64,000 nt of DNA from assembly GCA_937978655.1 (NCBI GenBank), contig CALJUX010000020.1, positions 124,001 through 188,000 of the forward strand, written 5' to 3'. Source of the DNA: an uncultured Chromatiaceae bacterium. GTDB taxonomy: Bacteria > Pseudomonadota > Gammaproteobacteria > Enterobacterales > Alteromonadaceae. Under the pieces are notes generated by a model that did not search any database, had not been told where the DNA came from, and saw only the letters and a list, made by a program, of their open reading frames with translations. Of this stretch, positions 55,939-64,000 are shown piece by piece. Numbering within the stretch: the stretch's first letter is position 1; every line of letters starts with the position of its first letter. The position numbers and the translations under genes were made by a program.

Positions 55939-56652
55939 TTAGGCCAATACACGTTTTTGTTCGTCGACAATTTCGCGGATAGCGTCTTTCGCCAGCGCCA
56001 GCATCGCCTGCATTTCTTCAAAGCTGAATGGCTCAGCTTCGGCAGTGCCCTGAATTTCAATCAGTTTGCCGGTTTCGGTCATCACCACGTTCATGTCCGT
56101 GTCGGCAGCGGAATCTTCAACATATTCCAAATCGGCGACAGGTTCGCCTTTATAGATACCAACCGACACCGCTGCGACCATATATTTCAACGGGTTGGTT
56201 TTAATCAGGCCTTTGGCGCGCATGAAGTTCAGTGCGTCACATAAAGCCACGCAAGCGCCAGTAATAGCTGCGGTGCGGGTGCCACCGTCGGCCTGGATCA
56301 CGTCGCAGTCAAAAGTAATAGTATTTTCACCGAGCAGTTTTAAATCTACCGCAGCGCGCAGCGCGCGGCCGATTAAACGCTGGATTTCCATAGTGCGGCC
56401 GGCTTGTTTGCCGCGTGCGGCTTCACGGTCGTTACGGGTGTGGGTAGCGCGCGGCAGCATGCCGTATTCGGCGGTGATCCAACCTTTACCCTGACCTTTC
56501 ATAAAACGCGGCACACCTTCTTCAACAGACGCAGTGCACAGCACTTTGGTGTTACCAAACTCCACCAGCACCGAACCTTCGGCGTGGGCAGTAAATTGAC
56601 GGGTGAAACTGATAGGACGGATCTGACTGGCTGTTCTGCCGCTTGGACGCAT
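55939..56652 (-). CDS. rph: Ribonuclease PH
   Basis: This 237-residue phosphorolytic exoribonuclease trims tRNA 3' ends and degrades rRNA. Recognisable blocks are [40 protein letters not shown] and [18 protein letters not shown]. It is full length, unlike the frameshifted E. coli K-12 allele. Divergent from yicC, as in related genomes. Confidence 0.97.
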   Translation of the reverse strand: MRPSGRTASQIRPISFTRQFTAHAEGSVLVEFGNTKVLCTASVEEGVPRFMKGQGKGWITAEYGMLPRATHTRNDREAARGKQAGRTMEIQRLIGRALRAAVDLKLLGENTITFDCDVIQADGGTRTAAITGACVALCDALNFMRAKGLIKTNPLKYMVAAVSVGIYKGEPVADLEYVEDSAADTDMNVVMTETGKLIEIQGTAEAEPFSFEEMQAMLALAKDAIREIVDEQKRVLA

Positions 56653-56834
56653 GGGAAACCTCGATGGCCATTGATTTGGCGAAAAATGATGCCGGCATTA
56701 TAGGGCTTTCACCGCCATACCGCCATCTCTGCCACAGCCGGCGTTTTTCGCGCAGACAGCGGATTGGCCTTCTGCGCGGCTTTGTGGGTATACTCGGTTT
56801 TTCCATGTTTTTTGATGTACACAAGGATAATCGC

Positions 56835-57695
56835 ATGATCCACAGCATGACCGCTTTTGCCCGTCACGAAATTAAAGCGACCTGGGGCAACGCCGTTTGG
56901 GAGATCCGCTCCGTTAACCAAAGATATCTCGAGAGTTATTTTCGGTTACCCGAGCAATTCCGTGGCCTGGAAAGCCTGCTGCGCGACAAACTGCGCCAGA
57001 GCCTGCAACGCGGCAAAGTAGAAGTGAACCTGCGCTATAACGCGGCGCAGCAAAGCGGCGACTTAAAAATCAACGAAGCCTTTGCCGGCCAGCTGATGAA
57101 AGCCGCCAGCGCTTTGGCAGCGCAAAGCCCGCAAGCCCAGCTGAATATCGCCGACATCCTGCGCTGGCCCGGCGTGATGGAAACCCAGGAAGAAGACATG
57201 GACTCCGTGCAGGCCGAACTACTGGCTGGTTTTGACATCGCGATGAAAGACTTCCTCGCCGGCCGCGGCCGCGAAGGTGTGGCGATTGAACAGCTCATTC
57301 GCGATCGCTTAGACCAAATCTCCACGCATGTTGCCAACTTACGCGTGCACCTGCCACAAGCGCTGCAATGGCAACGCGACAAAATGCTGACCCGCTTACA
57401 GGAAATCAAAGCCGAGCTGGACCAAAACCGCCTTGAGCAGGAAATGGCCTTCCTGGCACAAAAATCCGACGTCGCCGAAGAACTCGACCGCCTCGACGCC
57501 CACATCAAAGAAACCCGCCATCACTTAAAACAAGGCGGCGCCATCGGCCGTCGCCTCGACTTTATGATGCAAGAATTTAACCGCGAATCGAATACGTTGT
57601 CGTCAAAGGCGATTTCGACGGAGATCACCAATACCGCGGTGGAGTTGAAGGTATTGATTGAGCAGATGCGGGAACAGATCCAGAACGTGGAATAA
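56835..57695 (+). CDS. yicC: YicC-family endoribonuclease
   Basis: This 286-residue protein has the YicC N-terminal domain (MIHSMTAFARHEI, EIRSVNQRYLESYFRLP) and the DUF1732 C-terminal domain (HIKETRHHLKQGGAIGRRLDFMMQEFNRESNTLSSKA). YicC acts as an endoribonuclease involved in sRNA turnover. The ATG at 56835 follows AAGGA. In most relatives gmk follows; here a restriction-modification module directly abuts the stop codon. Confidence 0.93.
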   Translation: MIHSMTAFARHEIKATWGNAVWEIRSVNQRYLESYFRLPEQFRGLESLLRDKLRQSLQRGKVEVNLRYNAAQQSGDLKINEAFAGQLMKAASALAAQSPQAQLNIADILRWPGVMETQEEDMDSVQAELLAGFDIAMKDFLAGRGREGVAIEQLIRDRLDQISTHVANLRVHLPQALQWQRDKMLTRLQEIKAELDQNRLEQEMAFLAQKSDVAEELDRLDAHIKETRHHLKQGGAIGRRLDFMMQEFNRESNTLSSKAISTEITNTAVELKVLIEQMREQIQNVE

Positions 57696-58148
57696 TCAGG
57701 CAGGAGGTAATTCGCTGAATGAATTACCTCCTTTTAACCAGTTAGTGATATGCAAAAGCAGTTGGTCAGGTGTGAACCTGGTTTTACCTTTTAAGGTACA
57801 TTCCCACACTAACAAAACACGCCAGCCAAGTTCTCTCAATTTGTCTTGTACTGCTTCATCGCGTGCCCTGTTGGCTTTGATTTTATTCACCCACCACTCA
57901 GTACGGCTTTTTGGCCAGTGAAACATGTCACACTGATGCTGATGCCAGAAACAGCCATGAATAAAAATCACCGCTTTGTATTTCGGAAATACCAGGTCCG
58001 GTTTCCCCGGTAAATCGGCGACATGCAAACGGTAACGAAAACCAGCCCGATGCAGACTGAGCCGGACCAGCATTTCTGGACGGGTGTCTTTTTGTTTTAT
58101 GGCCGCCATATTCCGGCTTCGGGTCTGAATGTCGTGAACATCGGCCAT
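57696..58148 (-). CDS. vsr: Very short patch repair endonuclease Vsr
   Basis: This 150-residue nuclease nicks T:G mismatches that arise when 5-methylcytosine deaminates within Dcm (CCWGG) sites. The fold core is seen in GKPDLVFPKYKAVIFIHGCFWHQHQC, which carries catalytic Asp, His and zinc-ligand Cys/His. It lies 48 bases downstream of the EcoRII-type nuclease gene on the same strand. Its stop codon touches the yicC stop, and its last dozen codons lie within the yicC terminator hairpin. Confidence 0.95.
   Translation of the reverse strand: MADVHDIQTRSRNMAAIKQKDTRPEMLVRLSLHRAGFRYRLHVADLPGKPDLVFPKYKAVIFIHGCFWHQHQCDMFHWPKSRTEWWVNKIKANRARDEAVQDKLRELGWRVLLVWECTLKGKTRFTPDQLLLHITNWLKGGNSFSELPPA
57702..57735 (+). 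terminator. Terminator of yicC, embedded in the vsr coding end
   Basis: A perfect 12-bp stem AGGAGGTAATTC/GAATTACCTCCT (57702-57713 and 57721-57732, loop 7) starts six bases after the yicC stop and is followed by a short T-run on the plus strand. It encodes the C-terminal residues of Vsr on the other strand. Confidence 0.85.
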
Positions 58149-58196
58149 AAAATCTACCTGAGATAACGGTTTTCATTGAAGGGACTAGTTTTTAAT

Positions 58197-59399
58197 TCAT
58201 TCATCTTCAATCGATTTCAGCTCATTAATAAATTCTGCTAGTGACAATAATTCGCCACGAATGCTTTTCGGATAGTTGTCATGCAACGGTTTTGGCACAA
58301 CTAATTTAACCCCGGCGTCTTTCATTTCCTGAAATTGGTTCTCTGAAACGCCATGCTGCATCGTGAAGAGATGCTTTATTTTTATTCTGTTTGCCTCATT
58401 TAAAATCTGACGCCATCTGTCTTTACAAGTCGTCTTCACAGCAAGCATTCTCAATCCACTATCAGGAAACGAATTGTCCCGGTAACAGTCAATGGTGGGA
58501 AAAATAAAGTCCGGCTTTTTATTACCCTCTGTACTTGCTTGGGTAGAAAACTGAGTGACGCCATTTTCAGCAAAGATCTTTTCGAGATGTAGTTCCAACG
58601 AGCGACCAGCTCTGGATTTTCTCCTGTTGCTGACCGAATTTGCAGTCGCCATGAACTCATCCATATTTTTGAAACCATCACTAATAGTTTGAAGAAAAAT
58701 ATTTTCTTCAATTTTCTTAAATAACAAATACTCAGCGTCTCTTCGTTTCATGAGCAATTTATCAGGATCATCGTTATAGCTTTTTAGATTCTCCGATACA
58801 TAGGAAACGAGCTCCAAGCCGGTTGGAAATTCGTTTGCCCACTCGGCAGGGATTTCGGCCACTTTGGCCGTGTCGTATCTGTTACCGACCCCTTGAAGAA
58901 GCTTTGACGCTTGACCATACATCGGTTCACCAGGAACAACTTCACCGACAAAAGTTTCTAATTCTGCTTCTTCTGCAAGTGAGCTACAGACCCAAACTTC
59001 GAGATGACTAGCATCTCTTCCCGTGGACTGGTTAAAAGCAAAAACCACTGCAGCACCAGTCAAATCGACATTTTGTATTGGAGACTGCTTGCCACCCCAT
59101 CGGGTGATTCGTTTTTCATTTCTGGTTTTTCCAAAGAACCTATTGTTGTAATAAATTGCCCGGACAGTTGAGGAAAACTGTGGTAGTGGACTCACAATCA
59201 ACGATTTAAAATTAACAGATGGATTTTCCACACTCTTGGTATCAATCGACGGGAATACACTTGCCAGAAACTCATTTGAAAAATAAACGCCAACCTGATG
59301 TCCACCCGATGCGCCTGTGTCGTTGGCAGATAATCGCTTGATATAAAGTTGCCAGTTGCTACCAGAATACTTTTCATACAACCATTCAATAAACGTCAT
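58197..59399 (-). CDS. Type II restriction endonuclease, EcoRII family (CCWGG)
   Basis: A 400-residue protein very like EcoRII over its length: IKRLSANDTGASGGHQVGVYF in the N-terminal effector-binding domain, FGKTRNEKRITRWGGKQSP, and in the catalytic domain NSVSNRRKSRAGRSLELHLE, NKKPDFIFP and MLAVKTTCKDRWRQILNEA, giving the PD...K nuclease core. EcoRII needs two CCWGG sites for cleavage, one acting as effector. It pairs with the divergent cytosine methylase. AGGGA lies seven bases before the ATG. The gene is visibly more A/T-rich than the backbone. Confidence 0.93.
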   Translation of the reverse strand: MTFIEWLYEKYSGSNWQLYIKRLSANDTGASGGHQVGVYFSNEFLASVFPSIDTKSVENPSVNFKSLIVSPLPQFSSTVRAIYYNNRFFGKTRNEKRITRWGGKQSPIQNVDLTGAAVVFAFNQSTGRDASHLEVWVCSSLAEEAELETFVGEVVPGEPMYGQASKLLQGVGNRYDTAKVAEIPAEWANEFPTGLELVSYVSENLKSYNDDPDKLLMKRRDAEYLLFKKIEENIFLQTISDGFKNMDEFMATANSVSNRRKSRAGRSLELHLEKIFAENGVTQFSTQASTEGNKKPDFIFPTIDCYRDNSFPDSGLRMLAVKTTCKDRWRQILNEANRIKIKHLFTMQHGVSENQFQEMKDAGVKLVVPKPLHDNYPKSIRGELLSLAEFINELKSIEDE

Positions 59400-59557
59400 T
59401 CACTGTCCCTGTAAAACGATTCAAAAAACCACGATAAAACAAATTGTCTTATAAGTCAGCGTATTACAAATTTTTTAATTCAAAAACAACTCAATCATAA
59501 AAAAAAGGGAAAATCGTGTGATAAAGTTCTACACAAAACTCCCAGAGAGCTTAAAAA
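59400..59557. promoter_or_regulatory. Divergent promoter region of the restriction-modification module
   Basis: A strongly A/T-rich 158-base gap between the nuclease and methylase genes, which must hold both promoters. No controller protein gene is present. M.EcoRII-type methylases can repress their own promoters; an operator could not be pinpointed here. Confidence 0.45.
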
Positions 59558-61258
59558 ATGACCCGCGATATCGTTACCCTTGGCGACCAATTAAACGAAC
59601 AGCTCAACAAAAAAGATGAGCAAAGCGCCAAGAGACTCTTAAAGCTACTGATTGAAATCTATGATCAAAAGAATCTGGCTATCAAACTTCATGCACTGGG
59701 TTTTAACACAAGCAGGGAAAGCTTAAACAAGTTAACCAAAGATCCGGAATCTGTGAGTGTTGGACTGGACGAACGAGCGATGAAGCTTATACGCGACAAC
59801 CTCCTGCCAGCTAAACCTTCTCATTGGGGCGAACCGGATTTTAGGTTTATTGATCTGTTTGCCGGTATTGGTGGATTGCGCAAAGGTTTTGAAGAAATTG
59901 GCGGTAAATGCGTGTTTACAAGCGAATGGGAACCGCGGGCGCGCCGTACTTACCTGGCAAACCACTATGTCGATGAGCACGAATTACCTTATTTCATTGA
60001 TACTGAAGAAGAAAGCCCGGATAAAAACCGTTCTTTCATGGATATCACTAAAGTCACTCAAAGCGGAAATACGCTTCTTAGTGATGAAGAGAAAGCAGCC
60101 CACATTCGCAAGCATATTCCTGAGCATGATTTATTGCTTGCTGGTTTTCCTTGCCAGCCGTTCTCAATTGCAGGTGTTTCAAAAAAGAACTCTTTGGGGC
60201 GTGCTCATGGTTTCGAGTGTGAAACACAAGGCACACTTTTCTTTGACGTTGAGAAAATTATTGAAGCGCGTAAACCGAAGTTTTTTGTGCTTGAAAACGT
60301 TAAAAATCTGAAGAACCACGACAAAGGGAATACGTTTGCAACCATTATCAGGACCTTAGACAGGCTTGGATATTGGATACTCGATATCAGTGATGCTGGA
60401 GACTCCGTTGAAGATGCAATTACAAATGTCAGAAAACGGAAAAATGAGCCGACCATTATTGATGGTATCCACTTCATCCCACAGCACAGAGAACGTATTG
60501 TCCTTGTCGGCATTAGAATGGATCTGGTAAACGCAAACCCCTATCTAAAAGACCTTTCATTGAACCAGATTGAAAAGCCTGAAAGTCGTTACACAATGGC
60601 GGACATACTCTGCGGCCTAAGTAAAAACGAAAAGCAAAAATATACCCTGACCCCTAACCTTTGGAATTATCTTTACCACTACGCACTGAAGCACCAGACA
60701 AAGGGGAATGGATTCGGTTTTGGCTTGGTTGATCCAACGGATGCCAAGGCCGTCACAAGAACATTGTCAGCCAGATATTACAAAGACGGCTCGGAGATAC
60801 TGATAAACCAATCAGGCCTAGAGATTGCTTATCTTGAAGATAAGAAAAAATATGCAATTGAAAAGAACCTTGACCGTGAATCTTATGCCAGAGGTTTTGC
60901 TGATAGATTCCATTTGGAAAATCCGACTGCCACCTCAAGCCAATTAATCGAAGAGATAAAACGAGGGGAGCAGGAATATGATGAAAAACATGGCAGATAT
61001 GCTCATCAGTTTGACGCGTTGTTTAAAACTCCACGACGTTTAACACCCAAGGAATGTGCAAGACTTATGGGGTTTGAAAAACCAGAATTCGACAGAAACG
61101 ATGCAGACAAGGATTTTAGGATTGTTTGCGCTGATGCAAGCGCATATAAACAGTTCGGCAATTCAGTTGTGGTGCCAGTATTTAGAGCTGTCGCTAAATT
61201 ACTGCAACCCCATTTAAAGGCGCTTGGAGCCTCTGGTAAAGACTTACATACCAAGTAA
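59558..61258 (+). CDS. dcm: DNA cytosine-5 methyltransferase, Dcm/M.EcoRII type
   Basis: This 566-residue enzyme methylates the inner C of CCWGG. Motifs in order: I (FIDLFAGIGGLRKGFE), IV (LLAGFPCQPFSIAGVSKKNSLG, catalytic PCQ), VI (FVLENVKN), VIII (QHRERIVLVG), target region, IX (TRTLSARYYKDGSEILI) and X (FGNSVVVPVF). An N-terminal extension of about 90 residues, as in Dcm/M.EcoRII, precedes motif I. There is an extra segment of roughly 50 residues (about 425-485) before RRLTPKECARLMGF. It protects DNA from the divergent EcoRII-like nuclease. Confidence 0.95.
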   Translation: MTRDIVTLGDQLNEQLNKKDEQSAKRLLKLLIEIYDQKNLAIKLHALGFNTSRESLNKLTKDPESVSVGLDERAMKLIRDNLLPAKPSHWGEPDFRFIDLFAGIGGLRKGFEEIGGKCVFTSEWEPRARRTYLANHYVDEHELPYFIDTEEESPDKNRSFMDITKVTQSGNTLLSDEEKAAHIRKHIPEHDLLLAGFPCQPFSIAGVSKKNSLGRAHGFECETQGTLFFDVEKIIEARKPKFFVLENVKNLKNHDKGNTFATIIRTLDRLGYWILDISDAGDSVEDAITNVRKRKNEPTIIDGIHFIPQHRERIVLVGIRMDLVNANPYLKDLSLNQIEKPESRYTMADILCGLSKNEKQKYTLTPNLWNYLYHYALKHQTKGNGFGFGLVDPTDAKAVTRTLSARYYKDGSEILINQSGLEIAYLEDKKKYAIEKNLDRESYARGFADRFHLENPTATSSQLIEEIKRGEQEYDEKHGRYAHQFDALFKTPRRLTPKECARLMGFEKPEFDRNDADKDFRIVCADASAYKQFGNSVVVPVFRAVAKLLQPHLKALGASGKDLHTK

Positions 61259-61330
61259 TCGCTGCGTCTGAGGATGCGTAACAACAGACTAAAACAAGTT
61301 TGTTGTTGTGCTTCCTCAAACAAATCCACC

Positions 61331-63013
61331 CTACCACTCCGCCACCTGTAACCGTTGTTTAATCCCTGCCGACTGGAACTGTAAGGCTTCAAATACCACG
61401 TCGAAATCTGTGCAGTTGTCCGCGATGTTGGGCAGGGACAACGCGGCTTCGGTGAAGAACCGTTTTTGTTCGGTTTGATTTTGCCAGGCTTGTTGCCACC
61501 AGTCGGTGATTTGGCTGCGTGAGGTGTGCAGGCGCTGCCGGCTTGGTAAGCGGTCGCTTTTTTGCCGGTTCTCGGCGCTGCTGGCTGGTAGCAGGTTCCA
61601 CAGGTCGTTGTTCGGCCAGTAGCTAAATGGCAGGCAATGGTCGATGTCGTAGCTGTACAGTGGCTTGCCGCTCCAGACGCTGCGCACGTCTTCGCCTGCA
61701 CTACGTAGCGTTTCAACTTTTTTCCTGACAAAACCGGTGTCGTGCTGTCGGTCGAGCCAGCGCAGATGATGATGGTAGGTATCCAGCGTCAGGCCTTGCT
61801 GCTGATTTTGCTGATATTTTTGCATTTCACTGACCCACTGCTGCACCAGCAAGGGTTCTATCCAGCAGCCATAGACCCGAAAACAATCCCACATGGATTC
61901 ACTGAGTTCAAACTGGCCGTAACTTTCAAGGAATACTCTGTCCAGTAACACAATGTCGCGGCGGGTGGTTTTTTCCCGCTGCATCCGGAACAGCCGGTTG
62001 TCTTTTTGCCCTTGCCAGATGTAAGTGACCGGGCCGTCTTTGATGGTTTTCAGCGTATCACTGAACAGCTGTTGTAATGCAACGGCTTCTGCGCCGCTGA
62101 ACAGCGTGCCGACGGCGAAATCGTCCGCGGTCAGATGCTTTAATGCCAGCCAGCCCTGCGCTGTGACAAAACCTAAGCCTTTGGCAGGGTCCGAGTTTTG
62201 CTGAATATTGTTGTCAACCAGACGCTTAAACAAGCGGATCCAATAAAGCGCCACCAACCCGAGTGAAATCAGTACTTTGCCATCCTGCCGGTCCAGCACA
62301 GCGCCCGGATGCGCGTCGGCAATCCGCACCAACGTGCGTAGCAGCGCCAGTTTGTAGGTGGAGGATTTGCTGTCGTTCAGCACGATATGGCGGATGCGGC
62401 TGAGGCTGGCGCTGCCATCGTCCGGCAATTCCAGCACCAGCGTTTGCCACTGCACATCGGCCCTGCCGCCACTGTCAGCCGTTTTGTCGCTGATAAAACG
62501 CAGCACCAAACCAAACTGTTTGGCCAGCTGTTCCACTTCGTCGACGCTGACCGGAAAAGCCTGCCGGCCGTCAGTAAATTTGCCGTAGCGCAGGCTTAAG
62601 ACAAAACGTCCGCCTGGGGCCAGTAAATTGGCAATTTTGCGAAAAGCGCGTTCGCGATCAGAGGGCGCAATATGCATCCAGACCGCGCTTAACAAAATGG
62701 TTTGAAATTGCAGATTCAGCTGATAACAGGCTTTGAGTTCTGGCAGGCTGTCGCAAAGCCATTGCACTTTTTCGGCCGTTTTTAGCTGGCCGATATTACG
62801 CAAATCCGTGGCCGGCTCCACTGCGATGACCTGACAACCCTGCTCAGCCAGCCACAACGCATCACGGCCACTACCAGCGCCGATATCCAGCACCAGGCCT
62901 TGCTGCGGCCAATACGGCTGCCAGCTTTGATGCACCTGCGCAAAACTCAGCGCATCATATTGCGCTGCGTATAATTTGGCGCCCTGATGGTAAATGTCCT
63001 GGGTTTTATTCAT
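61331..63013 (-). CDS. Fusion of a SAM methyltransferase and a Cas9-like HNH nuclease domain
   Basis: A 560-residue protein. Residues 1-200 form a class I SAM methyltransferase of the small-molecule type (motif I LDIGAGSGRDALWLAEQGC at 42-60, AVEPA, WMHIAPSDRERAFRKIANLLAPGGRF); no DNA-methylase N/DPPY motif is seen. A middle region follows (NDSKSSTYKLALLRTLVRIAD). The C-terminus has an HNH core at about 455-488 (YDIDHCLPFSYWP, LWNLLPAS, AENRQKSDRLPS) closely resembling the HNH_4 pattern of Cas9. The ATG at 63013 has AGGG six bases upstream. It is next to the restriction-modification module. Function unknown; a defence role is plausible. Confidence 0.8.
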   Translation of the reverse strand: MNKTQDIYHQGAKLYAAQYDALSFAQVHQSWQPYWPQQGLVLDIGAGSGRDALWLAEQGCQVIAVEPATDLRNIGQLKTAEKVQWLCDSLPELKACYQLNLQFQTILLSAVWMHIAPSDRERAFRKIANLLAPGGRFVLSLRYGKFTDGRQAFPVSVDEVEQLAKQFGLVLRFISDKTADSGGRADVQWQTLVLELPDDGSASLSRIRHIVLNDSKSSTYKLALLRTLVRIADAHPGAVLDRQDGKVLISLGLVALYWIRLFKRLVDNNIQQNSDPAKGLGFVTAQGWLALKHLTADDFAVGTLFSGAEAVALQQLFSDTLKTIKDGPVTYIWQGQKDNRLFRMQREKTTRRDIVLLDRVFLESYGQFELSESMWDCFRVYGCWIEPLLVQQWVSEMQKYQQNQQQGLTLDTYHHHLRWLDRQHDTGFVRKKVETLRSAGEDVRSVWSGKPLYSYDIDHCLPFSYWPNNDLWNLLPASSAENRQKSDRLPSRQRLHTSRSQITDWWQQAWQNQTEQKRFFTEAALSLPNIADNCTDFDVVFEALQFQSAGIKQRLQVAEW

Positions 63014-63090
63014 ACGCATCCCTGCAGCGCCCACAACGGCTTCGGGCTTTTGTACCAATACTCACCAAATTCTGCAATCCGTTTACACCA

Positions 63091-63804
63091 CTACAACCAT
63101 TGCGTGAACATATTCACTGCGTTCAACTCTGGCCGGGTTAACAGCAGCATTTTGGCTGGCGGTGCCTGGTCAGACATTTCGAATATCAGCTTGATATTGG
63201 CGGTGCCGGCTGGCATCAGCGACTGGTAAATGGCTTCCAGAGGGCCGGCAGTCAGGCTGAGGTCGCAGAAACACCATGACAGCTCAGCACTGGCCTGATG
63301 CACGCCAATCGGAATGGACTGACCCAGTGACCAGCGTTCCCGGCCGGACGCCAGTACCAGTGGACATGCGGACATACACTGCGTTTGCGCCAGCTTCAGC
63401 GGAAAATCATGTAACTGGTACTGCTCAGCCACGCAGGTGTTCAGGTTGTTTGTATTGATCCATCGCGCTATCACCACCATCATCAGCGCCATGCCGCCGG
63501 GTGAATCAAAACAGATGGCCTGCACGGTTTTTTGCCGGGAAAGCTGCCGCAGACTGAAGTATGTGTTCACAGCAATCGCGCCCCGCACTAACAAGACATC
63601 TTTCACACATTGGCTGTGACTGGCGTTACAGGCATCTGCCCACATCACGTTGTCCAGCATTAAGCCCTGCTTACCGGCCGGTTGATGCCAGGTCTGAAAA
63701 TACCTTTGTAGCATTTGATAATTGTGCAGCAGGGTGCAGCCTATCGTTACTATGATGAATGCGCGAAACGCATAGCTTAAAGCCCAATAAAACCAATCTT
63801 TCAT
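63091..63804 (-). CDS. Membrane-anchored ClpP/SppA-fold protein (COG3904-like)
   Basis: A 237-residue protein with an N-terminal membrane helix (about 8-26) followed by an extracytoplasmic domain. That domain has a CFDSPGGMALMMVVIARWI segment (SPGG at 101-104), CMSACPLVLASGRERW (143-158) and IGVHQ (166-170). This pattern matches ClpP/crotonase-fold periplasmic proteins, with the Ser of MSAC as possible nucleophile. Several extra cysteines suggest disulfides. The ATG at 63804 follows AGGAAG; the frame runs further up without support. It lies 77 bases upstream of the methyltransferase-HNH gene. Function unknown. Confidence 0.65.
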   Translation of the reverse strand: MKDWFYWALSYAFRAFIIVTIGCTLLHNYQMLQRYFQTWHQPAGKQGLMLDNVMWADACNASHSQCVKDVLLVRGAIAVNTYFSLRQLSRQKTVQAICFDSPGGMALMMVVIARWINTNNLNTCVAEQYQLHDFPLKLAQTQCMSACPLVLASGRERWSLGQSIPIGVHQASAELSWCFCDLSLTAGPLEAIYQSLMPAGTANIKLIFEMSDQAPPAKMLLLTRPELNAVNMFTQWL

Positions 63805-63851
63805 AAATACTTCCTGATGAACTGACGACAGCCTGCCGGGCAGGCAGCAAC

Positions 63852-64000
63852 CTAACTTTTTATTTGTTCTGCTGATGGGTCCGATGGTGGGTCTGCTGGT
63901 GGGTCGGCAAACAGACGGCAGAACTCCGGCAGTTTTTGCTGCATTGTTACGGCCAGCTGGGGTTGATAACGTTTGGCCCACTGATAGCTCTGTTGATAAA
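63852..64000 (-). CDS. C-terminal end of an unidentified protein (cut by window edge)
   Basis: An open frame on the minus strand enters from the window edge and ends at the TAG at 63852-63854, about 48 residues in. It reads AKRYQPQLAVTMQQKLPEF, then a low-complexity Asp/Pro repeat tail (ADPPADPPSDPSAEQ). It lies 47 bases upstream of the ClpP-fold gene on the same strand, so the three genes may form one operon. Family not identifiable from this piece. Confidence 0.55.
   Translation of the reverse strand, partial: YQQSYQWAKRYQPQLAVTMQQKLPEFCRLFADPPADPPSDPSAEQIKS

Noticed and set aside
61331..63013. Cas9-related system
   Set aside because: Only the HNH motif resembles Cas9; there is no RuvC domain, Arg-rich bridge helix, cas1/cas2 or repeat array.

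Overview
The window is chromosomal DNA of a free-living, aerobic gammaproteobacterium. Gene order and protein similarity point to the Alteromonadales/Chromatiaceae group around Rheinheimera and Alishewanella. That genus-level placement rests on recalled gene orders and protein resemblance, so it is moderate; the class is secure. Most of the window is conserved core backbone: ilvC/ilvY, rplM-rpsI-petABC-sspAB, zapE/zapG/degQ/degS, murA-ibaG-mlaBCDEF, kdsD-kdsC-lptCAB-rpoN-hpf-ptsN-rapZ-ptsO, rpmBG-radC-coaBC-dut-slmA, and pyrE-rph-yicC. I found no tRNA, rRNA, insertion sequence or CRISPR array.

Layout. 1-1.5 kb: the end of a second AFG1-type ATPase, mgsA, and two non-coding blocks rich in inverted repeats. 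1.5-4 kb: ilvC and its divergent regulator ilvY. 4-9 kb: a MacAB/Dar-type export system (adaptor, ATPase, FtsX-type permease) preceded by a gene for a 71-residue cysteine-rich secreted peptide. 9.4-16.2 kb: sspBA, the cytochrome bc1 genes, rpsI/rplM, zapE and zapG. 16.3-19 kb: the periplasmic proteases DegQ and DegS, with a sigma-E-like promoter before degQ. 19-23.7 kb: murA, ibaG and the Mla phospholipid transport operon. 24.1-30.8 kb: Kdo synthesis, LPS export, sigma-54 and the nitrogen PTS. 30.9-38.4 kb: a six-gene Mrp antiporter (MrpA fused to MrpB) followed upstream by nhaB, a sodium/pH homeostasis block. 38.7-40.8 kb: an exported oligopeptidase B.

41-45.3 kb is a thiamine acquisition operon. 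A TPP riboswitch precedes a TonB-dependent receptor, a small thiamine-binding-family protein, a PnuC/PnuT-type transporter and an aminoglycoside/choline-kinase-fold kinase. Together they give a regulated route from the outer membrane through the inner membrane to phosphorylation. 45.4-47.5 kb has a small secreted protein and a single-POTRA Omp85 barrel. 47.5-57.7 kb is mainly housekeeping: mutM, ribosomal proteins L33 and L28, radC, coaBC, dut, slmA, an SGNH esterase, a solute-binding protein, dgkA, pyrE, rph and yicC.

57.7-64 kb is the accessory end. An EcoRII/Dcm-type restriction-modification module with its Vsr repair nuclease abuts the stop codon of yicC, and the yicC terminator lies inside the 3' end of vsr. 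Beyond it, three same-strand genes run into the window edge: a protein fusing a small-molecule-type SAM methyltransferase to a Cas9-like HNH nuclease, a membrane-anchored ClpP/SppA-fold protein, and the 3' end of another gene. This group is the best candidate here for an undescribed system. The peptide/exporter pair at 6.4-8.9 kb and the hairpin string at 1.1-1.4 kb come next.
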